Shown here one piece after another: positions 35,009-45,424 of a stretch of 64,000 bases of DNA (position 1 is the first letter of the stretch; each line of letters begins with the position of its first letter). The notes under the pieces were generated by a model, which saw nothing but the letters and a program-made list of their open reading frames with translations, did not search any database and was not told where the DNA came from. This DNA is from CALMEC01 sp964434425 (GTDB taxonomy: Bacteria; Actinomycetota; Thermoleophilia; Miltoncostaeales; Miltoncostaeaceae). Position numbers and translations under genes: made by a program. The stretch spans positions 1 through 64,000 of the forward strand of contig CAYSVH010000010.1 in NCBI GenBank assembly GCA_964434425.1, in the 5' to 3' direction.

Positions 35009-36040
35009 ATGAAGATCGGAATCCTCACCGGAGGCGGAGACTGCCCCGGCCTCAACGCCGTCATCCGTTCGGTCGTCCGCGTCGGCGAGAACGTGCATGG
35101 GAACACACACATCGGCATCCGCCACGGCTGGCGCGGCCTGCTCGAGAAGGAGACCACCCCGCTGGGCCTGCAGCAGGTCGCCGGGATCCTCCCCCGCGGG
35201 GGCACCATCCTCTCCACCTCGCGCACGAACCCGTTCAAGGACGGGGGCGGCGGCCAGGTCTGCGCCGACAACGCGAAGGAGCTCGGCCTGGACGCCCTCG
35301 TCGCCATCGGCGGAGAGGACACGCTCGGTGTGGCGAACCGCCTCTCCGAGGAGTTCGGGCTCCCCTGTGTGGGGGTTCCCAAGACCATCGACAACGATCT
35401 GGACGGCACCGACTACACGTTCGGATTCTTCACCGCGGTCGACATCGTCACCGAGGCGCTCGACCGCGTCCACACCACGGCCGAGTCGCACGACCGCGTC
35501 ATCGTGGTCGAGGTGATGGGTCGCCATGCCGGCTGGATCGCGACCTACGCCGGCATCGCCGGTGGCGCCGACTTCATCCTGATCCCCGAGGACCCGCAGC
35601 CCATCGAACGGGTCTGCGACGCCGTGGTCTCGCGGCATGAGAGCGGTCGCCGGTTCTCGATCATCGTGGTCAGCGAGGGTTTCCAGTTCTCGGAGGACCC
35701 GGGCGGCGGCCCGGTCGACGAGTTCGGCCATCGCGACCTCTCGAAGGCCGCCATCGGTGAGCGCGTCGCCGGGCTCATCTCGGAGCGCACGGGATACGAG
35801 GCGCGCTCCGTCGTCCTGGGGCACGTGCAGCGCGGCGGCTCGCCCAACGCCTTCGACCGGATCCTCGCCACCCGCTTCGGCACCCTGGCCGCCGACCTGG
35901 TGGCGCAGGGACGGTTCGGACGCATGGTCGCGCTCCGCGGCGACGAGGTCATCGACATCCCGATCAGCGAGGGGGTCGCCAAACTGAAGACGGTGCCGCC
36001 GGAGCGATACGCCGTGGCGCGCCCGTTCTTCGGCTTCTAG
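35009..36040 (+). CDS. 6-phosphofructokinase, predicted PPi-dependent
   Basis: Phosphorylates fructose 6-phosphate at C1 in glycolysis. The 343-residue protein has GGGDCPGLNAVIR, GGEDT (101-105), PKTIDNDLDGTDYTFGF and MGRHAGWIA. The phosphoryl-donor positions are Asp104 and Lys125 (equivalent to Lys124 of E. coli numbering). In this family Gly at both positions marks ATP enzymes, while Asp and Lys mark pyrophosphate enzymes, as in Amycolatopsis PPi-PFK. So a reversible PPi-PFK is inferred. It is monocistronic from a leaderless promoter. Confidence 0.92.
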   Translation: MKIGILTGGGDCPGLNAVIRSVVRVGENVHGNTHIGIRHGWRGLLEKETTPLGLQQVAGILPRGGTILSTSRTNPFKDGGGGQVCADNAKELGLDALVAIGGEDTLGVANRLSEEFGLPCVGVPKTIDNDLDGTDYTFGFFTAVDIVTEALDRVHTTAESHDRVIVVEVMGRHAGWIATYAGIAGGADFILIPEDPQPIERVCDAVVSRHESGRRFSIIVVSEGFQFSEDPGGGPVDEFGHRDLSKAAIGERVAGLISERTGYEARSVVLGHVQRGGSPNAFDRILATRFGTLAADLVAQGRFGRMVALRGDEVIDIPISEGVAKLKTVPPERYAVARPFFGF

Positions 36041-36379
36041 ATCGCACTCGGCGGTTTCCGTAGGTCCGACGGCGTCTGCTCGCCGTACCACCGGCGCCTT
36101 CGGCCCGCGGAGTGGACACCGGGCACCAGGTACGCGATGCCCACTCCTCCTCCGCTCCGGAGACGGAAGCACGCCCGCTTCCGATGCGGGACGCGCCGAC
36201 CTCACCGGTGCGCTTCACCCCGCTGCGGTCCGCTGCGGTCCGGATGATGAGTCCGACGACGTGCCCCCATCCCGCCCCCCACGTGACGGACGCCGGGATC
36301 GCGAGCGTCACACGTCCCTCGATCGACCTCCCGAACGCCCCATGCGTGCACCGTCCGACGAAGGCGGTCGCCATGCTGT
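36041..36379. other. Gene-free stretch before topB
   Basis: About 340 bp. Short open frames on both strands lack family resemblance and ribosome sites. A short direct repeat CTGCGGTC is present twice. Nothing else was seen. Confidence 0.5.
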
Positions 36380-36385
36380 TACCCT
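36380..36385 (+). promoter_or_regulatory. -10 box of topB
   Basis: TACCCT, 9 bp before the ATG. Confidence 0.4.
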
Positions 36386-36394
36386 CGAACACCG

Positions 36395-38928
<2,534 letters not shown>

Positions 38929-38932
<4 letters not shown>

Positions 38933-39336
38933 CCGCCGAGCAGGTGACCGCACACCTGCTCGCCCGGGCGTCCGTCACCTACTCGCGCGCGTCCGGCCCC
39001 GGCGGCCAGCACCGCGACCACACCGAGAACCGTGCGGAGCTCATCGTCGGGGCGGACGCCCTCGCCGGGCTTCCGACGCCCCTGGCCGCCGCGCTTCGCA
39101 CCGGTCTGCGCCTGGATCGCCGCCCCCTGCGCCTCGTCTCGCAGCGCGACCGGTCACGCGACCGCAATCGCCAGCACGTCGAGCGCGCCCTGTATGACCG
39201 CGTCGCAACGGCCATGACGCCGCGGCGTGCCCGCGTGGCGACGCGACCGTCGAATGCGTCGGTCGCCCGCCGTCTGGACCAGAAGGCGCGCCGGTCCAGC
39301 ACGAAGGCGCTCCGCCGCCGCCCGTCGGCCGACTGA
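38929..39336 (+). CDS. ArfB-like release factor domain protein (GGQ)
   Basis: 135-residue protein with the peptidyl-tRNA hydrolysing GGQ loop in SRASGPGGQHRDHTENRAE and a strongly basic C-terminal tail (RRLDQKARRSSTKALRRR), like the tail by which ArfB enters the empty mRNA channel of stalled ribosomes. There is no stop-codon recognition domain. The residues after GGQ (HRDHTEN) differ from the usual NVNKxxS, so the family assignment is good but the exact role is inferred. Coupled to topB by an ATGA overlap. Confidence 0.82.
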
Positions 39337-39442
39337 GGCCGCAACGGATCACTGTTCCCCGCCGCCCGATCCATCGTGGGGCGAGCGAAGTGGGCGTCGT
39401 CGGTACCGGACGTCCTCGACCGTCCGGGAGCGACAGAACCTC

Positions 39443-39588
39443 GCACGTCCGGTGCCAAGGCAAGTCTGGTGCCAGGCACTTAACTTGCGAGTACCAAACC
39501 GCACAAGCATGAAATGCCTGCTCATCGGCCCTTCTGCGGACGCAGGACCATAGCGCGCACGTCCGGTGCCTGGCACCAGACTTTCCGT
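39443..39588. repeat. Inverted-repeat pair with GGTGCC(T/A)GGCAC cores, copy 2 type
   Basis: An exact 18-bp inverted repeat AAGTCTGGTGCCAGGCAC (39462-39479) / GTGCCTGGCACCAGACTT (39566-39583) encloses 86 bp. CGCACGTCCGGTGCC also occurs as a direct repeat near both ends. It shares its core with the elements at 14297 and 62426 but has different arms. It lies in the gene-free interval 39337-39637. Confidence 0.75.
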
Positions 39589-39637
39589 GGATGTCCAACG
39601 AACCCCCGAGAGACGCTCTCCCGGGCCGGGCCCGCGA

Positions 39638-40906
39638 CTACCAGATGATCTGGCTGATCGCGTAGATGGCGATTCCGGCGAGTCCGCCGATCACCGTCCC
39701 GTTGATCCGGATGAACTGGAGGTCCCGTCCCACAGCCATCTCGACACGCCCCGCCGCGTCGTGGGGATCCCACCGCTCGACCGTGGTCGCGATGAGGTCG
39801 CCGGCCTGATGGCGGTGCTCCTCGAGGAGATACGTCACCGCGGCCTCGACCCACCGGTCGATCTTGCCCTGGAGCTCCGGCTCGGCGGCCACGGTGGCAC
39901 CGATGGCCTGGACCTCCTCGGCGATCTGGGTGCGCAGGACAGACGAGGGGTCACGCGCCTGCTTCTGCAGCATCGCCTTGAAGTCGGTCCACAGGGAGGC
40001 CGTCCAGGTGCGCACGGCCGGGTGCGACAGGATCTGCATCTTGATCTCCTCACCGCGCTCCATCAGAGCCGGATCGTTCTGCAGCCGATCGGCGAGAGAT
40101 GCGATGCGCACGTCGAGGTACCCGCGGAACTCATGGTCGGGATTCGCGCCGACCTCACGCACGAAGCCCTGGATGGCGTCATAGATCTTGTTGAAGATCC
40201 GGTCGTCGATGGATTCGGGCACCCACCACGGTGACTCCTTGCCGAACCTGGCGCGCAGGTTCTCCCGGTGCTCGTCGAGGAACCGCGTGGCCGCCTTGAG
40301 GCCGGCGTCGACCAGCTCCGTGTGGCGACCGTCCTGCGTGGCCACGGCGAGCACCCGCCCCGCCAGCGGCGCCAGCGGAACCTTCCGGACCCACGAGTCG
40401 AGCGAACGCTCGATGGCCAGCTGCACCCGGTCGTCCCGGAGCACCTGGGCGGCCCCGGCGATGGTGGCGGAGGCATGCCGCGCGACGACCTGCGCATTCT
40501 CCTCCTGCGACACCCACTCGGCCGCACGTTCGGTCACCCGCGCACCACGGAGCTTCTCGATCACGACGGTGCCGGTGAGGAAGTTCTCCTCCACGAACGA
40601 GCCGATGGCCCGTCCCAGCTGGTCCTTGCGGCTCGGGATCAGCGCCGTGTGCGGTACCGGGATCCCCAGCGGGTGACGGAAGAGGGCCGTGACGGCGAAC
40701 CAGTCGGCGAGACCACCCACCATGGAGCCCTCGGCGGCCGCGGCCACGTAACCCAGCCATGCGTGGTCGCCCTCGAAGATGTGGGCGACGACGAAGACGA
40801 CGGCGGAGAACACCAGCAGCCCCGTCGCACGACGCTTCATGCGCCGCAACCCGCGGGCCCGTGCCTCGTCGTCGTATCCGGGGGCGATCAGGACGTGGTC
40901 GCTCAT
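39638..40906 (-). CDS. DUF445 family membrane protein
   Basis: 422 residues. Two N-terminal hydrophobic segments (about 26-42 and 50-70, with the family motif VGGLADWFAVTALFRHP) precede a long, largely helical, charged soluble region, and a C-terminal hydrophobic helix (TVIGGLAGIAIYAISQI) ends the protein. The N-terminal motif is the hallmark of DUF445. No biochemical function is established. ATG 40906 is chosen because the TM motif follows at the usual distance; upstream frame is unsupported. Confidence 0.88.
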   Translation of the reverse strand: MSDHVLIAPGYDDEARARGLRRMKRRATGLLVFSAVVFVVAHIFEGDHAWLGYVAAAAEGSMVGGLADWFAVTALFRHPLGIPVPHTALIPSRKDQLGRAIGSFVEENFLTGTVVIEKLRGARVTERAAEWVSQEENAQVVARHASATIAGAAQVLRDDRVQLAIERSLDSWVRKVPLAPLAGRVLAVATQDGRHTELVDAGLKAATRFLDEHRENLRARFGKESPWWVPESIDDRIFNKIYDAIQGFVREVGANPDHEFRGYLDVRIASLADRLQNDPALMERGEEIKMQILSHPAVRTWTASLWTDFKAMLQKQARDPSSVLRTQIAEEVQAIGATVAAEPELQGKIDRWVEAAVTYLLEEHRHQAGDLIATTVERWDPHDAAGRVEMAVGRDLQFIRINGTVIGGLAGIAIYAISQIIW

Positions 40907-41076
40907 CGTTCTCGAAAGTCTGACAGCACGACCGGTGGAGATTTTCGCCGAGCCGCCGATACCAGAGTGACGAGCCTCGCGCGGCTCGGGAAGCACACTC
41001 GATCCTCGGCCGAGGGTCACAGTGGATCCCGTCACACCGTCGTCACCACACCAACCCTTCATCGGAGCGCGCCTTC

Positions 41077-43278
41077 TTGAACGTCGACAGCGCCATTCGC
41101 ATGCGTCGCAGCGTCCGCCGGTACTCCGACCGTCCGGTCTCGGACGCCGTGATCGAGGAGTGCCTCCGTCTCGCCCTTCTCGCCCCCTCGGGAGGAATGG
41201 CACAGGCCTGGAGTTTCATCGTGGTGCGCGACCCCGAGGTGCGCGGGCCCCTCGCCGAACTCGTGATCGACGGTGGCGCCGAGTACTTCGCAACCGTCCG
41301 CCCGCCCGCCGAGGGCGTCACGTCGCGCGAGCACGCCCGGTGGGCGGCCTACTACGCCGAACAGACCCTCGGGACCTACCTGCAGGTGCCGGTGTGGATC
41401 GTCGCCGCACGGGTGCCCCGCAACGTCTTCCCCGCCGAGCAGGCGCAGCTGGAGCACGATGCGGACCTCATGTCGATCGCGTTCGCCATGGAGAACCTCT
41501 TCGTCGCGGCCCGCGCCCGTGGGATCGGAACCGTGCCGACGGTCTTTCACTGGTATCGCGACGCCGACTTCCGGTCGCTTCTCGACCTGCCGGACGACAT
41601 CGAGGTCCCCGTCATCACGCCGTTCGGCTACCCGATCGAGTTCCCCACATCCCTTCCCCCGGCCCTCAAGGCCATCCGACGCCCCTGGCGCTCGCTGGTG
41701 TTCGACGACCGCTGGGAGGTACCGCACGCCGCACCTGAGGCAGACGTGTCCGCCGAGGCCCCGCCCGACGAGCCGACCTCGTCCGGTGCCGCCGTCGAAG
41801 TGACCGAAGAAACGACGGACGCCGTATCGGAGGCCGGGGCCGCCACCGATGAGGCGACGGTCAACGAAACCGACGACACCGTGACGACGGACACAGAGGC
41901 GACGGGCGCCACGCCGCTTGCCGAAGCCGCCACGGCCGAGACGACGAGCGACGAACCTGACGACACCGACCGGCCGGATGTCTCCGCCGAGGCGACCGAG
42001 ACGGCTGCGACGGTGAGCGACGCGTCAGACGACGCGAATGACGACGGCACGGAGGCGGCCGACGCCGCCGCGTCGACGACGGATGCCGCCGAGGAGCCGT
42101 CCACGGCCGAGACGAGCACCGACCCCGCCGATCGGGATCCCGAGCAGACGTCCCGCCAGGACACCCACCTTGCCGACGGCCCGCCCGCCGATCCGTCCCG
42201 GTGGACACGGCCGCGCGCGACGCCGCCCATACGCCCCGCATCGTGGGGGCGTGCCCCAGAACCGCAGAGCGACGCGAACACCTCCACGAACGGAAGCGCG
42301 CCCCGGGACACGACGTCCGCGGGGATACCGCGCACCCCGGAGCCCGCCCCGACACCTGTGGCCGCGACGGTGACACCCGCAGCCGCTCCGCAGTCCGGTC
42401 CACCACCGATCCCCGCCACCGGTACCACGCCGACCATCATCGCACCCGCTGTACCCCAAAGCGTCGCATCCGACGAGCCGGTCGCCCGGTCATCCGACAC
42501 CGCCACACCGGCGGTCCCGACCCCGCCGCCTGCCGCATCCGAGCAGCCACCGGCCGCCACGTTGACGGAGCCGGCCGAGACCGAGGATCGTCGACCGTCC
42601 GCGTCGAGTGCCACGAGCACGTCCCCGGTGGCCGATGCGCCCGCCGCCGCCACACCGCCCACGAAGGCGGCCACGGGCAACACGGCGACGGCCGCGCGAG
42701 CACCCGGCGCCCCGGCGAAGCCGGAGACCGACGACACGGACACGACCGCGGCGCCGTCGCGCACGTCCGCCGACGGCGACGTCCCCGCCGAACCGGGCAC
42801 CGATGCGAACGACACGACGACCGCGGCGTCCCCGCGGCGCGACGAATCCCCTCGCCGTGACATCCCCGGCCACATCCGGCCGGCGACGCCGATCTCGGCG
42901 TCCGAGGCGATCACCGCCGCCCACAGCGAGCTCGGTCTCAGCCGCATCGAGATCGCCGAGATCATCGGCACGACCCCGGGGCTCGTCGACGAGTGGGGCA
43001 CCGGTGCATCGGAGCCCGGCCGCCACATGGCCGAACAGATTGATTCGCTCTGCGGAGTCGTCGCCGCCGTCCGCGAGGCGATGTCGACGCGCGCGGCCCG
43101 GGTGTGGCTGAGCATCCCCTCGCCGGAGCTCGACTACTACACGCCCATCGACGTCCTGCGCCGCGGCGAGCTCTACCTGCTCGAGCGCACCCTTCGCGAA
43201 CGTCCCCGCGACATCACCCTCGGCCTGGCCATGCGGACGGACGGTGGCACCGCGTCGGGCGACGAGGACGCATCATAG
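41077..43278 (+). CDS. Nitroreductase-like domain + long disordered linker + ParS/Xre-like C-terminal domain
   Basis: 733 residues in three parts. Residues 1-215 are an FMN nitroreductase fold: RRSVRRYSDRPV, LLAPSGGMAQAWSFIVV with phosphate/flavin contacts, and a GIGTVP motif. Residues 216-605 are low-complexity, Thr/Ala/Asp/Glu/Pro-rich. Residues 606-720 contain a helix-turn-helix (SELGLSRIEIAEIIGTTPGLVDEW) followed by ARVWLSIPSPELDYYTPIDVLRRGE, resembling the MbcA/ParS/Xre antitoxin domain (DUF2384). No RES-type toxin gene is adjacent. TTG 41077 has CGGAG upstream. The continuous frame and uniform codon use argue against an artefact. Confidence 0.82.
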   Translation: MNVDSAIRMRRSVRRYSDRPVSDAVIEECLRLALLAPSGGMAQAWSFIVVRDPEVRGPLAELVIDGGAEYFATVRPPAEGVTSREHARWAAYYAEQTLGTYLQVPVWIVAARVPRNVFPAEQAQLEHDADLMSIAFAMENLFVAARARGIGTVPTVFHWYRDADFRSLLDLPDDIEVPVITPFGYPIEFPTSLPPALKAIRRPWRSLVFDDRWEVPHAAPEADVSAEAPPDEPTSSGAAVEVTEETTDAVSEAGAATDEATVNETDDTVTTDTEATGATPLAEAATAETTSDEPDDTDRPDVSAEATETAATVSDASDDANDDGTEAADAAASTTDAAEEPSTAETSTDPADRDPEQTSRQDTHLADGPPADPSRWTRPRATPPIRPASWGRAPEPQSDANTSTNGSAPRDTTSAGIPRTPEPAPTPVAATVTPAAAPQSGPPPIPATGTTPTIIAPAVPQSVASDEPVARSSDTATPAVPTPPPAASEQPPAATLTEPAETEDRRPSASSATSTSPVADAPAAATPPTKAATGNTATAARAPGAPAKPETDDTDTTAAPSRTSADGDVPAEPGTDANDTTTAASPRRDESPRRDIPGHIRPATPISASEAITAAHSELGLSRIEIAEIIGTTPGLVDEWGTGASEPGRHMAEQIDSLCGVVAAVREAMSTRAARVWLSIPSPELDYYTPIDVLRRGELYLLERTLRERPRDITLGLAMRTDGGTASGDEDAS

Positions 43279-43340
43279 GCCCCGCCACGCCACGAGATCC
43301 GATCTCCAGCCCATCCTCCACCGACCGATCTGAGAAGCCG

Positions 43341-44309
43341 ATGCCACCGACCACCGACCAGCGCCCGTCCACGCTGACCGCCACCGCCTCGGAGCTCGCC
43401 CGTTCGATCGAGGCGAACCTCGCGCGCGTCATCCACGGCAAGCCGGAGGCGATCCGGCTGGCCGTCGTCACCCTCCTCGGGTCCGGTCACCTGCTGCTGG
43501 AGGACGTCCCCGGCGTGGGCAAGACCCTCTTCGCCAAGTCGCTCGCCCGCTCGATCCACGGCGACCTCCGCCGCATCCAGGGCACCCCGGACCTGCTTCC
43601 CGCGGACCTCACCGGCGTGGCCGTACTCGATCAGCGCGAGGGTTCGTGGCGTTTCCGCGAGGGCCCCCTCTTCGCGAACATCGTCCTGGTGGACGAGATC
43701 AACCGCGCGACCCCCCGCACCCAGTCGGCCCTGCTGGAGGCCATGGAGGAGCGCCAGATCTCCGCCGACGGAAGCACGCGGGTGCTGCCCGACCCGTTCA
43801 TGGTCATCGGCACCCAGAACCCGCACGAGCACCACGGCACGTTTCCGCTGGTCGAGGCGCAGCGGGACCGGTTCACCATGGTGCTGAACCTGGGGATGCC
43901 ATCGCGGGAGTCCGAGCTCGCCATCCTCCGCGGCGAGGTGGGCACGGACATGCTCGACATCATCCAGCCCGTCGCGGACACCGCGTCCCTGAGGGGCGCC
44001 ATCGACTGCGTACGCACGATCCACGTCGCCGACTCGGTCACCGAGTACATCCTCGATATCGTCACTGAGACGCGAACCAGCGATCAAATCGAGCTGGGTG
44101 CCAGCCCGCGCGCCTCGCTCAGCCTGCAGCGCTCGGCGCAGGCGTACGCGCTGATGGAGGGTCGCGGCCACGTCCTGCCGGACGATGTGAAGGCCGTCGC
44201 CGCGCCCGCGCTGGCGCACCGCATCACCACGTCCGGAGGATTCGACCTGACCCGTTCGCGCGAGCTCATCGAGGAGATCCTCCACCGGGTTCCGACGCCC
44301 CGCGGATGA
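43341..44309 (+). CDS. MoxR-family AAA+ ATPase
   Basis: 322 residues: Walker A EDVPGVGKTLFAKS, Walker B VLVDEINRATPRTQSALLEAM, sensor 1 IGTQNP and the C-terminal lid. MoxR proteins act as chaperones for the DUF58/VWA-type partners encoded with them. It is first in a moxR-DUF58-transglutaminase operon with ATGA and GTGA overlaps. ATG 43341 is the first start giving the standard N-terminus. Confidence 0.95.
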   Translation: MPPTTDQRPSTLTATASELARSIEANLARVIHGKPEAIRLAVVTLLGSGHLLLEDVPGVGKTLFAKSLARSIHGDLRRIQGTPDLLPADLTGVAVLDQREGSWRFREGPLFANIVLVDEINRATPRTQSALLEAMEERQISADGSTRVLPDPFMVIGTQNPHEHHGTFPLVEAQRDRFTMVLNLGMPSRESELAILRGEVGTDMLDIIQPVADTASLRGAIDCVRTIHVADSVTEYILDIVTETRTSDQIELGASPRASLSLQRSAQAYALMEGRGHVLPDDVKAVAAPALAHRITTSGGFDLTRSRELIEEILHRVPTPRG

Positions 44310-45424
44310 CGACCCGCGCCATCTCCGTCTCCCGATGGCTCGCGGGTGTCCTGATCGTCGCCGGCATCACACTTCGCCTCGTGGCCGGCGGCCACCGGCT
44401 GGCGCCGATCCTGGTGACCCTCGGCCTGCTGGCCGCCATCCCCGGCCTCGTCGCGGACCGGCGCGCGCGCCGGCAGGGGGCGATCGGCGCCCCGCCGACG
44501 GGCCTCCTTCTGCCACGCTCGCTCGCACCGCTCTGGGGGGCCGTTGGCTTCACCCTCATGTTCTTCCTCGCGGCCCGCACGACCGGGGCGGGATGGCTGA
44601 TCGTCCTCTCCTGCCTCATCATCGGCTCCGTCGTCGTGGGCGTGGTCGTCCCGCCCCTCACGCTCGCCCGCATCCGCGTACGGATGAGCGGACCGGGTGA
44701 CGCGGTGGCGGGCGAACCGTTCACCCTCTCCGTCGCGGTCGACCGCCCCGGCCTGGGGCTTCTCGCCCAGGGCGCGTCACCGCCCACACCGCTCGCGGCG
44801 GTGCTGGACGGCGCGAACCCGATCGGCCCCGTCATCGCCCGGCGCGGCGTCATCCGCGAGATGACCGTGGTCATCTCGTCCAGCGCGCCGCTCGGCATGC
44901 TCCGGGCGTCGCGGCGGATCACCGTCCCGCTCGATCACCCGGTCCACGTGTCGCCCCGGATGGGCAGGTGCCAGGAGACGGGCGCATCGCAGAACGCGGC
45001 CGAGGGCGAGATGGCAGGGAGCCGCCCCACCCACGGTGACCGCCTGCGGTCGGTCCGCGAGTACGCGGATGGCGACGCCATGCGCCTCATCCACTGGCCG
45101 GCCAGCGCACGCCGCGGTGACCTCGTGGTGAAGGAGCTTGAGTCCCCCGCAAGCCCCCACCTGCACCTGGTGGTGGCGCTCACGGGTGTTCCCGAGGTCG
45201 ACGACCCCATCTGCGACGACGCGATGGCGACGGCGGTGCGGGCACTGGAGGACGGCCGATCGATCACCCTCCACACCAATGACGGAACGGGTGCACGGGT
45301 CACCCCGGTGCGCCGCCCGCGCGACGCCGGCCGGTGCCTCGCCGCTGCCGATGCCGGCGCCGTCCCCGAACCCCACGACGCGTACGGACGCATCGTCCGT
45401 CTGACCGCACCGGGTGCCCCGTGA
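44306..45424 (+). CDS. DUF58 domain protein, MoxR partner
   Basis: 372 residues. Hydrophobic helices near 10-45 and 73-115 anchor the protein. The C-terminal half has the DUF58 signature SVREYADGDAMRLIHWPASARRG. Proteins of this family are membrane-associated partners of MoxR ATPases. ATG overlaps the moxR stop; its own stop overlaps the transglutaminase GTG. Confidence 0.92.
   Translation: MTTRAISVSRWLAGVLIVAGITLRLVAGGHRLAPILVTLGLLAAIPGLVADRRARRQGAIGAPPTGLLLPRSLAPLWGAVGFTLMFFLAARTTGAGWLIVLSCLIIGSVVVGVVVPPLTLARIRVRMSGPGDAVAGEPFTLSVAVDRPGLGLLAQGASPPTPLAAVLDGANPIGPVIARRGVIREMTVVISSSAPLGMLRASRRITVPLDHPVHVSPRMGRCQETGASQNAAEGEMAGSRPTHGDRLRSVREYADGDAMRLIHWPASARRGDLVVKELESPASPHLHLVVALTGVPEVDDPICDDAMATAVRALEDGRSITLHTNDGTGARVTPVRRPRDAGRCLAAADAGAVPEPHDAYGRIVRLTAPGAP

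Noticed and set aside
40930..40965. GCCGATAC upstream of the nitroreductase fusion, considered as a tenth sigma-28 site
   Set aside because: No TNAAG at the required distance; only the -10-like half is present.
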